Below are positions 27,603-37,195 of a DNA stretch of 64,000 nucleotides, in pieces. Location of the stretch: assembly GCF_003101015.1 (NCBI RefSeq), contig NZ_CP029206.1:248001-312000 (forward strand), written 5' to 3'. Under the pieces are notes generated by a model. It was given only the letters and a program-made list of their open reading frames with translations. It was not told the origin of the DNA and did no database searches. Source of the stretch: Actinobacillus porcitonsillarum (GTDB taxonomy: Bacteria; Pseudomonadota; Gammaproteobacteria; Enterobacterales; Pasteurellaceae). Position 1 is the stretch's first letter, and the number at the start of each line of letters is the position of its first letter. Made by a program: the position numbers and the translations under genes.

Positions 27603-28313
27603 TTACTCAAACTTTACTTTACCTGATGCAACAGCAGAAATATTTTCTTTGCCGGCTTCAAGCGGTATATTATCGGAGTAACTGCTTGCCATTTTTGCCA
27701 TTCTCATTGGTGCAGCTTCAAAGCGATTGTTGCCATTTGGTGTATTTAATTGCACATCAACCAACAAGTAACGCTTTGCACTTAACCCCTTTTGAATCAC
27801 TGCTGCTTTATGTTGGAATTGCTGAATGACCTCTAAAGTCATCTCATCTTCAAGTGCTTTCATTTTTTCTGGCGATACGCTAAAACTAATATTTGCAACT
27901 GCAACATCTTTGCCTAAGTCATTTAGCACTTTTGCAATTGCATCAAAATTTTTGCTTTTTAAATTGATATAACCTTCCGCTATCCAACCATCAACTTTTT
28001 GTTTTTCATTGTAATTTACATAGTTGGTAATGCCTTCTGCTTGAACTTCAATATCTTGGTAAGCCTTTGCTTGCTCAATAACTTTATTTAAATTCGCAGA
28101 AACATCTTTCTTTAATGCTTCTAGTGATTTGCCATTTTTTCGGCTGTAAACCGTTGCTTGCATTAAATCTTTTTCAACGGTACGGCTAACTTCCGTAGAG
28201 AACTGAAAGGTTGTCGCCTCATTGGTTGATTGCGCTTCAATAGGACTTTCCGCAGAAACACTGAGAGTTGCTACTGCAAGCGGTAAAATTGCGAAGATTT
28301 TTTTCAATTTCAT
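27603..28313 (-). CDS. SIMPL-domain (DUF541) exported protein
   Basis: 236-residue protein with an N-terminal signal peptide (MKLKKIFAILPLAVATLSVSAES, cleavage after about residue 21) and a single SIMPL/DUF541 domain over the rest, as in E. coli YggE. Typical pieces are TFQFSTEVSRTVEKDLMQATV, WIAEGYINLKSKNFDAIAKVL and AAVIQKGLSAKRYLLVDVQL. It should act in the periplasm; YggE-type proteins are linked to oxidative stress but the biochemical role is unknown. Monocistronic between aqpZ and trmO. Confidence 0.85.
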   Translation of the reverse strand: MKLKKIFAILPLAVATLSVSAESPIEAQSTNEATTFQFSTEVSRTVEKDLMQATVYSRKNGKSLEALKKDVSANLNKVIEQAKAYQDIEVQAEGITNYVNYNEKQKVDGWIAEGYINLKSKNFDAIAKVLNDLGKDVAVANISFSVSPEKMKALEDEMTLEVIQQFQHKAAVIQKGLSAKRYLLVDVQLNTPNGNNRFEAAPMRMAKMASSYSDNIPLEAGKENISAVASGKVKFE

Positions 28314-28376
28314 ATGTTGTTCCTTTTGAGTTTTAAATTATCTCAATAAAAGCCTAGCGTTAGTCATAATAACCCC

Positions 28377-29114
28377 TTAAAAGTTCAGAACTTTAATCTC
28401 TATTACAATTGCTTTACAAATCTCTTGTTCATCAATTTTCCAGCGAACATTACAATCTGCTAAATTCATACCATAAATACGATCCGATTTTTTCCCTTGT
28501 TGGTAAGCCGGGCGAGGATCTTGTGCAATCACATCAGAGATAAAGGCTAACGGGTCTTGAATACCAAATTTAGCAAAATTTTTCTGCTTTTTAACCGCTT
28601 GCTCAACTTCCGGTAAAAAACTTACCGTTAATTTTGCTTGTGGCTTTTCTTGCGCAAAACCCGAAAAGGCTTCCGGTTCACTATCGGCATAGGCGATGTA
28701 AGGTTTTATATCTAAAACCGGAGTGCCATTCACTAAATCAACACTGCCGAGATAAAGCCGCACTTCGCCATCTTTACATTCTATTTTTTCTAATTTGACT
28801 TTCGATAAACCAATCGGGTTCGGGCGGTGGGTTGCTCGAGAAGCAAAAACGCCAATGCGTTCATTTCCACCCAACCTTGGCGGGCGAACCGTTGCATGCC
28901 AGCTTCGTTCAGGAATTTGATGAAATTGGAAAATAATCCATAAATGACTAAATTGTTCTAATCCTCTTACCGCATCAGGCGAATTATAAGGGGGCAATAA
29001 ACGTAAAATACCCTTACCTTCTGCCACTAAATTGGGCTGGCGAGGCACAGAAAATTTTTCATCATAGGGGCTTTCGATCACACCAATAGGGGATAAAGTG
29101 ATTGGACTACACAT
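28377..29114 (-). CDS. trmO: TrmO, tRNA m6t6A37 methyltransferase
   Basis: SAM-dependent N6-methylation of t6A37 in tRNA-Thr. The 245-residue protein carries the UPF0066/TsaA barrel: [21 protein letters not shown] at the N-terminus, [43 protein letters not shown] and [15 protein letters not shown]. The C-terminal small domain (from about 165) is present. Divergent from menA with a 69-bp shared upstream region. Confidence 0.93.
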   Translation of the reverse strand: MCSPITLSPIGVIESPYDEKFSVPRQPNLVAEGKGILRLLPPYNSPDAVRGLEQFSHLWIIFQFHQIPERSWHATVRPPRLGGNERIGVFASRATHRPNPIGLSKVKLEKIECKDGEVRLYLGSVDLVNGTPVLDIKPYIAYADSEPEAFSGFAQEKPQAKLTVSFLPEVEQAVKKQKNFAKFGIQDPLAFISDVIAQDPRPAYQQGKKSDRIYGMNLADCNVRWKIDEQEICKAIVIEIKVLNF

Positions 29115-29183
29115 AACTCATCAGCACAGCTTCGTTTTTCTGTTAAAATAAATCATTCTATTATTTTAAATGAAATACACACA

Positions 29184-30092
29184 ATGAACAAAGATTCGAC
29201 TTTCTCTATTTGGTTTAGTACGGCTCGCCCTAAAACCTTACCCTTAGCCTTAGCTTCTATTATTATCGGCTCAGCGTTAGCGCATTGGGCTGGGAAGTTC
29301 AACGTGGTTACGACGCTTCTCGCTTTTTTAACCACGATTTTATTACAGATCTTATCTAATTTTGCCAACGATTATGGCGATCACGTAAAAGGCTCTGATA
29401 CACAGGAACGCATTGGCCCACTCCGAGCCATTCAACACGGTGCAATCACTGGCGAGCAATTGAAAAAAGCAGTCATTTTGCTCAGTGTTTTATCCTTTAT
29501 TTCGGGGGCGACCCTCAGTTTTTATGCTTATGAAGGCATACAAGATTTATTGGTCTTTTTAGGCTTAGGTATCATTTCGATTGTTGCCGCCATTACTTAT
29601 ACTGTTGGCAAAAAAGCCTATGGTTACTTAGGATTAGGTGATCTGTTTGTACTGATTTTCTTTGGTTTTGTCGCGGTTATCGGCGTATTTTACCTGCAAG
29701 CGCATAGCTTACCTTGGCTTATTTTTATTCCGGCATTTGGTTGCGGTTTACTATCTGTTGCCGTTTTAAATATCAATAACTTACGTGATATAAATCAAGA
29801 CAGACAAGCCGGAAAAAATACCTTAATTGTGCGTATTGGCTCAAAAAACGGGCGAATTTATCATGCCTTATTATTGATACTAGCGGTTGTTTCTTATCTG
29901 ATTTTTGCCATTTCTGAATTTCAACATTGGTATAGCTATCTCTTTTTACTTGCTGTGCCTCTTTTGTTTAAGCACGCACGCTTTGTATATCTACATCAAG
30001 ATCCTATCGAACTCCGCCCAATTTTAGGGCAAATGGCAGGGTTAGCATTGCTGACGAATTTGTTATTTAGTTTAGGAATTGTGTTGGGGTAA
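29184..30092 (+). CDS. menA: MenA, 1,4-dihydroxy-2-naphthoate polyprenyltransferase
   Basis: Integral-membrane UbiA-family enzyme that attaches the polyprenyl chain to DHNA to make demethylmenaquinone. 302 residues, about eight or nine helices, with the two aspartate-rich Mg-prenyl-diphosphate motifs NFANDYGDHVKGSD (about residues 62-75) and NINNLRDINQDRQAGKNTL (about 195-213). ATG at 29184. Confidence 0.95.
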   Translation: MNKDSTFSIWFSTARPKTLPLALASIIIGSALAHWAGKFNVVTTLLAFLTTILLQILSNFANDYGDHVKGSDTQERIGPLRAIQHGAITGEQLKKAVILLSVLSFISGATLSFYAYEGIQDLLVFLGLGIISIVAAITYTVGKKAYGYLGLGDLFVLIFFGFVAVIGVFYLQAHSLPWLIFIPAFGCGLLSVAVLNINNLRDINQDRQAGKNTLIVRIGSKNGRIYHALLLILAVVSYLIFAISEFQHWYSYLFLLAVPLLFKHARFVYLHQDPIELRPILGQMAGLALLTNLLFSLGIVLG

Positions 30093-30095
30093 TAA

Positions 30096-30126
30096 AAAAG
30101 GCGAAGAACCAAGATCTTCGCCTTTT
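30096..30126. terminator. Bidirectional terminator between menA and tyrS
   Basis: Perfect 12-bp stem AAAAGGCGAAGA / TCTTCGCCTTTT with a 7-nt loop. The A/T ends give U-tracts in both directions, serving the convergent menA and tyrS genes. Confidence 0.88.
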
Positions 30127-30139
30127 ACATGAAAACTCA

Positions 30140-31330
30140 TTATTTAACGGTCACACGTGCAAACTTACGTTTACCCACTTGATATACGAAAGTGCCTTTT
30201 TGTGCATTTTGTTTCACATCATCAACTTTTTCACCGTCAATTTTCACGCCACCTTGCTGTGCGGAACGGATTGCTTCAGAAGTTGAAGGCACTAAGCCTG
30301 CTTCTTTTAATAATGTCGCTAAACCGATTTCGCCTTCAAAGGTAAATTCAGGCATTTCGTCCGGCATTGCACCTTTTTGGAAGCGGTTGATAAACTCTTG
30401 TTCTGCCGCATCAGCATCCGCTTCAGAATGGAAGCGGGCGATAATTTCTTTCGCCAATAAAATTTTCACATCACGTGGGTTTTTACCTGCTTCCACATCT
30501 GCTTTTAACTGTGCAATTTCAGTTAATGGACGGAATGAAAGTAAGTTGTACCAATCCCACATCAGTTCATCAGAAATCGACATAATTTTACCGAACATTT
30601 CGTTTGGTGCTTCGGTAACGCCGATGTAGTTACCAAGGGATTTCGACATTTTTTTCTCGCCGTCTAAACCAACAAGCAGTGGTAATGTCATAGCAACTTG
30701 CGGTTTTTGACCTGCTGCTTTTTGTAACTCACGACCAATCAATAAGTTAAAGGTTTGGTCTGTACCGCCAAGCTCAATATCCGCTTCTAATGCCACAGAA
30801 TCGTGCCCTTGCAATAATGGGTAAATAAACTCGTGAATAGCGATAGATTGGTTGTTAGCAAAACGTTTTTTGAAGTCATCACGCTCTAACATACGAGCCA
30901 CAGTGTAGTTTGATGCTAAACGAATCATACCAACCGTACCTAATTCGCCTAACCAATCTGAGTTGAACACAATACGGGTTTTTTGTGGATCTAAAATTTT
31001 ATAGATCTGCTCTTTATAGGTTTCTGCGTTGCGTAATACATCTTCACGAGAAAGTGGCGGACGAGTTGTATTTTTACCTGATGGATCGCCCACTGTTGCC
31101 GTAAAGTCACCGATTAAGAAAATTACTTCGTGACCAAAATTTTGGAATTGGCGAAGTTTATTTAATACGACCGTATGTCCTAAGTGAATATCCGGTGCGG
31201 TTGGGTCAGCACCAAGTTTTACACGTAACGGACGATTTTCTTTTAATTTCTCGATTAAATCAGCTTCTGAATAAACATCTTCTACACCGCGTTTAAGCTC
31301 GGCAAGAATGGTTTCAATAGGTTGTGTCAT
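30140..31330 (-). CDS. tyrS: Tyrosyl-tRNA synthetase
   Basis: Charges tRNA-Tyr with tyrosine. The 396-residue class I enzyme has the HIGH-like HLGHTVVL near residue 48 and KMSKS near residue 230, with a C-terminal S4-like RNA-binding domain (from about 335: [22 protein letters not shown]). Length and spacing are those of the TyrS2/TyrZ-like branch common in Pasteurellaceae. ATG at 31330. Confidence 0.96.
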   Translation of the reverse strand: MTQPIETILAELKRGVEDVYSEADLIEKLKENRPLRVKLGADPTAPDIHLGHTVVLNKLRQFQNFGHEVIFLIGDFTATVGDPSGKNTTRPPLSREDVLRNAETYKEQIYKILDPQKTRIVFNSDWLGELGTVGMIRLASNYTVARMLERDDFKKRFANNQSIAIHEFIYPLLQGHDSVALEADIELGGTDQTFNLLIGRELQKAAGQKPQVAMTLPLLVGLDGEKKMSKSLGNYIGVTEAPNEMFGKIMSISDELMWDWYNLLSFRPLTEIAQLKADVEAGKNPRDVKILLAKEIIARFHSEADADAAEQEFINRFQKGAMPDEMPEFTFEGEIGLATLLKEAGLVPSTSEAIRSAQQGGVKIDGEKVDDVKQNAQKGTFVYQVGKRKFARVTVK

Positions 31331-31367
31331 TATTATTCCTTACAAGATGAAACGTAAAAATGCCCGT

Positions 31368-31390
31368 ATTATAGCGACTTTGCGCAAAAA
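31368..31390 (-). promoter_or_regulatory. Candidate tyrS promoter
   Basis: Perfect TATAAT on the minus strand (31368-31373), about 38 nt upstream of the tyrS ATG, with only a poor -35 (TTCGCC, 18-bp spacer) overlapping the end of the upstream terminator. It lies downstream of that terminator, so tyrS is separate from the candidate small RNA. Confidence 0.45.
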
Positions 31391-31394
31391 AGGC

Positions 31395-31461
31395 GAAAAA
31401 AAACGCCGTATTTTGTGGGGGAATACGGCGTAAAGAGTTGGAGTGATTACCTATTATTTTT
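31395..31461 (-). ncRNA. Candidate Fur-regulated small RNA
   Basis: No protein gene explains this stretch. On the minus strand a Fur-box-like promoter region (31475-31487) is followed by about 30 unstructured nt and a strong intrinsic terminator: stem ACGCCGTATT / AATACGGCGT (31403-31431), C-rich loop CCCCCACAA, then eight U. The predicted transcript is about 65 nt. tyrS has its own TATAAT further downstream, so the terminator would otherwise have nothing to end. Layout matches Fur-repressed regulators such as RyhB, or HrrF of Haemophilus; I cannot confirm homology. The exact 5' end is a guess. Confidence 0.5.
31403..31431 (-). terminator. Strong intrinsic terminator upstream of tyrS
   Basis: Minus strand ACGCCGTATT-loop-AATACGGCGT followed by TTTTTTTT: perfect 10-bp stem and U8. 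Ends the candidate small RNA. Confidence 0.85.
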
Positions 31462-31474
31462 AAATTTTCTATAT

Positions 31475-31487
31475 GATAATAATTCTC
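31475..31487 (-). promoter_or_regulatory. Fur-box-like site 1, at the small-RNA promoter
   Basis: Minus strand GAGAAT-T-ATTATC matches the Fur 6-1-6 model GATAAT-n-ATTATC at 11 of 12 positions. It overlaps -35-like sequences (TTGAGA, TTGTTT) and lies just upstream of a weak -10-like TATAGA. Confidence 0.6.
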
Positions 31488-31524
31488 AAAAACAATTCAA
31501 CAAAACTTACACAAATTTACAAAT

Positions 31525-31537
31525 AAGAATAATTATC
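31525..31537 (+). promoter_or_regulatory. Fur-box-like site 2
   Basis: AAGAAT-A-ATTATC matches the Fur 6-1-6 model at 10 of 12 positions, 50 bp from site 1. Two sites would allow cooperative repression of the small RNA or control of a plus-strand transcript toward cpdA. Confidence 0.5.
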
Positions 31538-31717
31538 ATGTGATATATTTTAGATAATAAAATTTTTATCAAATCTAGTGAAAAATTTGATTTTCTTAGT
31601 CAATAAATCGACAAAATCGAAAAAAAATCCAACATACCTCTCATTTTTAAACATTACTTGCTGATCTCCCTGCAAGAAAACAGTAAAGTATTGCGGTCAA
31701 TATGAAGGAATCAAGCC

Positions 31718-32545
31718 ATGAACGTTTTTTATCAATTAGGCAAAGATGAACCTGTTGTGAGGTTGCTACAAATTACCGATCCCCATTTATTTTCTGAACC
31801 AAGCACTTGTTTGCTCGGTGTGAATACGCACCAAAGTTTACAAGCGGTATTAGCGGAAATTCAGAAAACCAATGTTGATTTTCATGCGATTTTAGCCACC
31901 GGTGATCTGATTCAAGATCATCAGGTTCAAGGCTACCATCATTTTGCACGTATGATAGAACCATTTAAAAAACCTGTTTTTTGGGTGGAAGGAAATCACG
32001 ATGAACAGCCTCAAATGAGCTTATGCCTAGGCGAATACTCTTATATTCAACCCGAAAAACAAATTTTTGCAGGGCGTTATTGGCAAATTCTTTTGCTGAA
32101 TAGTCAGGTGGCGGAAGCACCGAGCGGCTATCTTTCAAGAGGTCAATTAGCTTGGTTAGAAAAATCCTTATCAGAAAATAGCGATAGATTTAGTTTAATC
32201 GTTTTACACCATAATATTTTGCCGACACATTCTGCTTGGCTTGATCAACATTCACTGAAAAATGCAGATAAATTAGCAGAAATTTTGGCTCGATTTCCGA
32301 AAGTAAAAGCGATTTTACATGGACATATTCATCAAGAAGTCAATGCGATTTGGCAAAATATCCAAATTTTCGCAACACCTTCAACCTGTATTCAATTTAA
32401 GCCTAATTGTGATGAATTTACGTTGGATATGCTCCCTCAAGGCTGGCGTGAAATCAGTTTGTTTGAAGATGGGCGAATTGAAACGAAAGTGAAGCGGTTA
32501 AAATCAAATGATTTTTTACCAAATTTAGAGGCTAAGGGATATTAA
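31718..32545 (+). CDS. cpdA: CpdA, 3',5'-cyclic AMP phosphodiesterase
   Basis: Metallophosphoesterase that hydrolyses cAMP and so tempers CRP-dependent expression, including competence in this family. The 275-residue protein has the calcineurin-like metal motifs in order: ITDPHLF, ATGDLIQD, EGNHDEQ, LHHNILP and LHGHIHQE. ATG at 31718 with AAGGAA upstream. It may be co-regulated with nothing downstream: nudF is convergent. Confidence 0.92.
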   Translation: MNVFYQLGKDEPVVRLLQITDPHLFSEPSTCLLGVNTHQSLQAVLAEIQKTNVDFHAILATGDLIQDHQVQGYHHFARMIEPFKKPVFWVEGNHDEQPQMSLCLGEYSYIQPEKQIFAGRYWQILLLNSQVAEAPSGYLSRGQLAWLEKSLSENSDRFSLIVLHHNILPTHSAWLDQHSLKNADKLAEILARFPKVKAILHGHIHQEVNAIWQNIQIFATPSTCIQFKPNCDEFTLDMLPQGWREISLFEDGRIETKVKRLKSNDFLPNLEAKGY

Positions 32546-32592
32546 ACGCCTTCAAGACATTAGCAAACATCAACAGGAATAAAAAAATTATA

Positions 32593-32613
32593 GGGGCAAA
32601 TCATATTTGCCCC
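32593..32613. terminator. G-rich palindrome between cpdA and nudF
   Basis: Stem GGGGCAAA…TTTGCCCC with a short loop in the gap between the convergent cpdA and nudF genes. A-rich left and CAAAC right sides make it a weak intrinsic terminator. A similar palindrome lies at 53660. Confidence 0.5.
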
Positions 32614-32653
32614 AAACAATCTGATGCCGTTTTTTATGAAAACATACCGAGAA

Positions 32654-33274
32654 TTACTGATAACGCTGATAATTTAACTGCAACCACTGCAAGCCTAGTA
32701 CCGCAATCACGTTATCAATTTTACCCTCTTGCACCCATTGATATGCCTGTTCACGACTAATCACGTGCACTAAAATGTCCTCATTCTCTTCTTCCAAGCC
32801 GTGAACCTCGCCGTTCCCTACTTTTGAGCTATCAACTAAGCCAAGGAAAAGATGTAAACGTTCAAGCTGCCCGCCCGGGCTATCCCATACACTTAAGGCA
32901 TATTCCACATTTTCGACAACCAAGCCGGCTTCTTCTTTTGCTTCTCGGATAGCAACTTCTGCCGGATCTTCATTTTCTTTATCGATCATTCCCGCCACCA
33001 GCTCCAGCAACCACGGCGAACGTGTTGAATTTGGCTCATAAGCCCCAATTCGAACTTGCTCTACTAATACCACATTATCTCTTACCGGATCATATGCGAT
33101 AAGTGCTGAAGCAGCACCTTTCATCAAAAGCTCTCGAATCACTTCACCACTTACGCCACCAGAGAATAATTTATGGCGAAAATGGATTTTCTTTAGCTCA
33201 AAATGCCCTTTATATACCGTTTCTTCTTTTAAAATTTCTAAATCTTGATGCCCGAATTGAAGCACATTACTCAT
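32654..33274 (-). CDS. nudF: NudF, ADP-ribose pyrophosphatase
   Basis: Nudix hydrolase splitting ADP-ribose into AMP and ribose-5-phosphate. 206 residues; the Nudix box lies near residues 92-115 (GMIDKENEDPAEVAIREAKEEAGL, matching Gx5Ex7REuxEExGu). A conserved proline-bearing loop (WDSPGGQLERLHLFLG) supports the ADP-sugar branch. In E. coli nudF is next to cpdA; here they are adjacent but convergent. Confidence 0.93.
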   Translation of the reverse strand: MSNVLQFGHQDLEILKEETVYKGHFELKKIHFRHKLFSGGVSGEVIRELLMKGAASALIAYDPVRDNVVLVEQVRIGAYEPNSTRSPWLLELVAGMIDKENEDPAEVAIREAKEEAGLVVENVEYALSVWDSPGGQLERLHLFLGLVDSSKVGNGEVHGLEEENEDILVHVISREQAYQWVQEGKIDNVIAVLGLQWLQLNYQRYQ

Positions 33275-33283
33275 ATAAACTCC

Positions 33284-33988
33284 CTAATTAACACGATAAA
33301 CAAGCGGTTGAAATTGCTCAATTTTTTGCAACTCTCCCGCTTTCCATTGAAATAAATGATGGACACTTTGTTCGCTTTCTTGCATAAAATAAGCCAAAAA
33401 GAAGGGAAATTGATGATAAAACATCAAATACCCTGATGGACTATATGCGCTGTTGATTTGATAATTTGCCGGCAGATGCTGCACTTCTGATAGCTTAACA
33501 ATACCGACCCCTTGAGATTTTAATACGGCTTCTCGTAAGCACCAACTTAAATAAAAACGAGAGGCTAATTCCGATAACAGAGTCATATTGGTTTCAAGCA
33601 GCTGCTCAATTTCCTCATCATTAGCATAATGACGAATTAATGCCTCAAACCGCCGTGTCTTTTGCGGATGCTCTAAATCAATGCCTACGGCTTTCTTTTC
33701 ATTTGCAAAAGAGTAAGAAAAAATGACCGCTACCCAATCGCCGGAATGGGTAATATTAAAATCAATATGCGGTAAGTCCACATAAGGGCGACCACTTTCT
33801 GTACGGCGAATATCTGCTAGCCAATGCTCATCTAAATGATGTTTTTCAAATAATTTTCGCAACAAAAAATTCGCCATTCTACGGCTTTTCCAACGTTTTA
33901 ATTGCCGTTCGGTTAAATTTGCCGGCGGTAAATTTGGTGCATCAATTAGCTCATCGTGATGAGCAAATACCACATCAAAAATGGTCAT
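33284..33988 (-). CDS. 4'-phosphopantetheinyl transferase (Sfp/AcpT type)
   Basis: Transfers phosphopantetheine from CoA to a carrier protein. The 234-residue protein has the two family motifs AVGIDLEHPQKTRRF (Mg-binding aspartate) and FYLSWCLREAVLKSQGVG (W-x-x-x-E-A-x-x-K), plus the N-terminal ESGRPYVDLPHIDFNITHSGDWVAVIF. It is Sfp-like rather than AcpS-like in size. The substrate is unknown; no polyketide or peptide synthase is in the window. ATG at 33988, 4 bp after the EamA gene. Confidence 0.85.
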   Translation of the reverse strand: MTIFDVVFAHHDELIDAPNLPPANLTERQLKRWKSRRMANFLLRKLFEKHHLDEHWLADIRRTESGRPYVDLPHIDFNITHSGDWVAVIFSYSFANEKKAVGIDLEHPQKTRRFEALIRHYANDEEIEQLLETNMTLLSELASRFYLSWCLREAVLKSQGVGIVKLSEVQHLPANYQINSAYSPSGYLMFYHQFPFFLAYFMQESEQSVHHLFQWKAGELQKIEQFQPLVYRVN

Positions 33989-33992
33989 AAAT

Positions 33993-34421
33993 TTACCGTT
34001 TTAACGCTAACGTTAGCACGCCAGCCGCCACTAAACCAATACCCAACCAATCTTGATTACTCGGTCTTTCGCCTAAAAAGATTACCGCAAAAATTGCGAC
34101 TAAAACTAAACTGAATTTATCAATTGGCGCAACTTGTGAGGCATTCCCCATTTGCAAGGCTTTAAAATAAGCCAGCCAAGATGCGCCGGTCGCTAACCCT
34201 GAAAGCACCAGAAAAAGCCAGTTTTTACCACTCAATGAGCTTAACGGTTGCCATTTTGACGTGTAGGTTAAAAATAGAATAAGCGCCAAAATAATCACAA
34301 CGGTTCGAATAAAGGTAGCAAAATCCGAATCTACCCCCTGTAAGCCAACTTTCGCAAAAATTGCTGTAAGTGAAGCAAATACCGCTGAAGCTAATGCCCA
34401 ATAAAGCCATTGGTTTGACAT
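33993..34421 (-). CDS. Single-domain EamA-family transporter
   Basis: 142-residue membrane protein of five predicted helices that covers one EamA repeat (half the usual ten-helix DMT transporter). Motifs include LTAIFAKVGLQGVDSDFATFIRT and the C-terminal APIDKFSLVLVAIFAVIFLGERPS. Many bacteria carry such half-size proteins that probably dimerise, so this is not evidence of truncation. Substrate unknown. It is first in a three-gene minus-strand run with the transferase and nudF. Confidence 0.85.
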   Translation of the reverse strand: MSNQWLYWALASAVFASLTAIFAKVGLQGVDSDFATFIRTVVIILALILFLTYTSKWQPLSSLSGKNWLFLVLSGLATGASWLAYFKALQMGNASQVAPIDKFSLVLVAIFAVIFLGERPSNQDWLGIGLVAAGVLTLALKR

Positions 34422-34563
34422 AATTCATCCCTAAGATGCATAAGAAAATAACGGTTGGGTACTAGTTTAGCAAACTTTACACCTGAAATAGCTGATATTT
34501 TGCTAAAAAAATGTTATAAGATAAATTAAATTCATTGATGATTAAGCGTAAAAAGGAGTGAAA

Positions 34564-35733
34564 ATGATTAGGCAAATTCAAAATTTTCTTAAAATGGAAT
34601 CCTCTGGTGGGATTTTATTATTAGTTTCTGCCATTCTGGCAATGATTTTTGCAAATAGCAGTTTAAGTCCACATTACTTTAGCTTTTTACAAACTGAAGT
34701 TATCTTAAAAATCGGTACATTTAGCATTGATAAGCCACTTCTCATGTGGATCAATGATGGTTTTATGGCAGTTTTCTTCATTCTTGTAGGGCTAGAAGTA
34801 AAACGCGAACTTTTTGAAGGCTCGCTTTCCAGCGTACAAAAAGCGGTCTTTCCTGCTTTTGCGGCGGTGGGAGGAATGATTGTTCCTGCCGTAATTTACT
34901 GGTTTATCAATAAAAACCATCCGGAATATCTCCAAGGCTGGGCGATTCCAATGGCAACGGATATTGCTTTTGCTTTAGGTATTGTTGCCTTATTAAGCAA
35001 GCAAGTGCCACCGGCATTAAAAATGTTTTTACTTGCATTGGCGATTATTGATGACTTAGGCGCGATTGTGGTTATTGCACTCTTCTTTTCGCATGAGATG
35101 AGTACCCTTGCATTAAGCATTGCTGCAATTGCCATTCTCATTTTATTTGCGATGAACCGCTACAAAGTGATCGGTTTAATCAACTATGCAATTATCGGCT
35201 CTATTTTATGGGCTTCGGTGCTTAAATCTGGCGTGCATGCTACCTTAGCCGGCGTTATTATTGGTTTTTGTATTCCATTACGTGGTAAAAATGGCGAGAC
35301 ACCGCTTTATCATTTAGAACATATCTTAGCACCATGGTGTTCATTTGTGATTTTACCGCTCTTCGCCTTCTCAAATGCTGGGGTATCTTTTGAAGGAATG
35401 AGTCTTGAAAAACTGACTTCTCCATTACCGCTAGGCATTGCATTAGGACTTATTATCGGTAAACCGGTTGGCGTCTTCCTTTTCAGTTATGCCTCTGTTT
35501 TACTGAGATTGGCAAAACTCCCTGAAGGTGTGAACTTCAAACAAATTTTTGCGATTGCCGTGTTGTGCGGAATCGGATTTACCATGTCCGTCTTTATTGC
35601 CTCTCTTGCTTTTGGCAATAATCAATCCGATGAAACGCTACTACCAATGGCTCAACTAGGTATTCTTATTGGGACAAATATCTCGGCCATTGTGGGATAT
35701 TTCTTGTTAAAATACACCACCAAGAAAGCTTAA
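34564..35733 (+). CDS. nhaA: NhaA, Na+/H+ antiporter
   Basis: Electrogenic inner-membrane antiporter giving salt and alkaline tolerance. 389 residues with the NhaA fold: N-terminal [17 protein letters not shown], the helix IV region [15 protein letters not shown] and helix [18 protein letters not shown], whose adjacent aspartates bind the ion, and the conserved KPVGVF and [17 protein letters not shown] six bases earlier also opens the frame, but AAGGAG at 34553 spaces best with the ATG at 34564. Confidence 0.96.
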   Translation: MIRQIQNFLKMESSGGILLLVSAILAMIFANSSLSPHYFSFLQTEVILKIGTFSIDKPLLMWINDGFMAVFFILVGLEVKRELFEGSLSSVQKAVFPAFAAVGGMIVPAVIYWFINKNHPEYLQGWAIPMATDIAFALGIVALLSKQVPPALKMFLLALAIIDDLGAIVVIALFFSHEMSTLALSIAAIAILILFAMNRYKVIGLINYAIIGSILWASVLKSGVHATLAGVIIGFCIPLRGKNGETPLYHLEHILAPWCSFVILPLFAFSNAGVSFEGMSLEKLTSPLPLGIALGLIIGKPVGVFLFSYASVLLRLAKLPEGVNFKQIFAIAVLCGIGFTMSVFIASLAFGNNQSDETLLPMAQLGILIGTNISAIVGYFLLKYTTKKA

Positions 35734-35755
35734 GGTTCTAAATATCAATAAAATA

Positions 35756-35806
35756 AAGCGGTCGGAATTTGTAATAGATTTACCCATTCCGACCGCTTGT
35801 TTTTTG
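35756..35806 (+). terminator. nhaA terminator made of inverted uptake sequences
   Basis: 13-bp perfect stem AAGCGGTCGGAAT…ATTCCGACCGCTT (35756-35798) followed by GTTTTTTGTC. Each arm carries the Apl-type uptake core AAGCGGTC. Confidence 0.85.
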
Positions 35807-35807
35807 T

Positions 35808-36590
35808 CTATTTTAAAAGCTCTTCATTCTTCTTGTAGTTCCACTTACTACGAGGTTTATCAATATATTGAAAATACTCGTTCGTAAAAGTACCTTGTGC
35901 ACAAGTGACTTTATCTCGTCGAGTATTCACCTGTTGATTACCAATTGCGTTATTAAGTGTATCAGGTCCTGTCATCACGAAAACACCGCCTTCAATTCTG
36001 CGATTTTCAATGTTGCTGACGATAATTTCTAAAGTCTGCTGCATAATCGGATGACCTTTTTCACAAGCTAAAAAGAAATTTGTGTATTTATCACGGCGTT
36101 TAATCAACACTTCGCTATCATTCGGCTGAATAATTTGTGAAAGAGGGAAAACTAAATGCCCGTCAATATCAATATAGATACCACCTTCTTTCCATAGGGT
36201 AAATACTCGCCAGAAATCAGCCTGAGCTGCGCCATCAGTTAATTTGCTATACGCGTTAAAAATGCGTTCATCGGCATTTTGTTTGATATAGGCTTCACGC
36301 TCTTCTGTGCTCACATAACGATAGTCATAACTCAATGACATTAAACGGTTAAACAAATAGTTACAATACATTGGAAGTGTTACTTTGTTTGAATAATTCG
36401 TTTGCCAAATGATTGGGGTAATTTTATCCGTTCTTTTTGATTTCAGCTTTGCAGGGCTAAATTCCGGAATGGTAAAACGTTTTTTGGGAAAAACGGCGTG
36501 AAACGGATAACTCAAAATTTTGACAATATTGCCCAATAAACGGAATAAACCATTGCATACCACAATCCATTTTTCATATTTTACTGCCAT
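35808..36590 (-). CDS. Family 32 glycosyltransferase (OCH1/DXD type)
   Basis: 260-residue enzyme with the GT32 signature: [49 protein letters not shown] with the DXD pair D141/D143, and the C-terminal MTGPD. A hydrophobic N-terminal stretch (about 8-33) suggests membrane association. It likely adds a sugar to lipooligosaccharide or a capsule-related acceptor, but the acceptor is unknown. It lies directly after aroQ (3 bp). Confidence 0.82.
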   Translation of the reverse strand: MAVKYEKWIVVCNGLFRLLGNIVKILSYPFHAVFPKKRFTIPEFSPAKLKSKRTDKITPIIWQTNYSNKVTLPMYCNYLFNRLMSLSYDYRYVSTEEREAYIKQNADERIFNAYSKLTDGAAQADFWRVFTLWKEGGIYIDIDGHLVFPLSQIIQPNDSEVLIKRRDKYTNFFLACEKGHPIMQQTLEIIVSNIENRRIEGGVFVMTGPDTLNNAIGNQQVNTRRDKVTCAQGTFTNEYFQYIDKPRSKWNYKKNEELLK

Positions 36591-36592
36591 AA

Positions 36593-37036
36593 TTATTTCT
36601 CTTTTTCTAATTGGGAAATCACAAAATCTAGCGCATATTCATACCCTTTTGCGCCTAAGCCACAAATCACGCCTTTTGCTACATCACTTAAATAAGAGTG
36701 ATGACGAAATGGCTCTCGAGCGTGGACATTTGATAAATGCACCTCAACAAAAGGAATTGCAACCGCTAATAATGCATCACGAATAGCAACACTTGTGTGA
36801 GTAAAAGCACCGGGGTTAATGATAATGAAATCGGTATTTTGGAATGCTTGATGAATACGGTTAATAATCGGCTCTTCACCATTTGCTTGAAAATACTCTA
36901 AACAATAGCCTCTTGCCTCCGCTAATTGTTGGAGGTGGTTTTCAATATCGGCTAAGGTTTGTGAACCATAAATATGAGGCTCTCGTTTCCCTAGCATATT
37001 TAAATTAGGTCCGTTTAATAACAAGATTTTTTTCAT
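36593..37036 (-). CDS. aroQ: Type II 3-dehydroquinate dehydratase
   Basis: Third step of the shikimate pathway. The 147-residue protein matches type II DHQase over its length: [58 protein letters not shown] and [20 protein letters not shown], which include the catalytic Tyr and His. ATG at 37036. Followed at 3 bp by a glycosyltransferase. Confidence 0.96.
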   Translation of the reverse strand: MKKILLLNGPNLNMLGKREPHIYGSQTLADIENHLQQLAEARGYCLEYFQANGEEPIINRIHQAFQNTDFIIINPGAFTHTSVAIRDALLAVAIPFVEVHLSNVHAREPFRHHSYLSDVAKGVICGLGAKGYEYALDFVISQLEKEK

Positions 37037-37094
37037 GATATTATCCTTACAAGCGGTTAAAAATGAGCAAGATTTTGCAATGTTATCAAATTCT

Positions 37095-37163
37095 AACCCT
37101 CGCCCCTTGTGGGAGAGGGACAGTTTTTGCTTCGTTTAGAAGCAAAAACAGGGAGAGGGGAGA
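37095..37163. repeat. Nested intergenic palindrome between bioB and aroQ
   Basis: A perfect 11-bp inner stem GTTTTTGCTTC / GAAGCAAAAAC (37123-37149) is flanked by CCCTCgCCCC and GGGAGAGGGG, giving a long imperfect hairpin. It lies in the 159-bp gap downstream of bioB and upstream of aroQ. A copy of the uptake sequence lies beside it near 37050. Confidence 0.6.
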
Positions 37164-37195
37164 GAATTTAGCTACTTATGTTGTAATTACTTTTA

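Noticed and set aside
30192..30629. Plus-strand frame of 145 codons over tyrS
   Set aside because: Serine/alanine-rich antisense shadow of a well-supported gene.
31560..31717. Second transcript or riboswitch before cpdA
   Set aside because: Only AT-rich sequence and a short TCAAAT/ATTTGA repeat; no convincing structure or promoter.
33993..34421. EamA gene as a truncated transporter
   Set aside because: Single-repeat EamA proteins of about 140 residues are a normal form; the start and stop look genuine.
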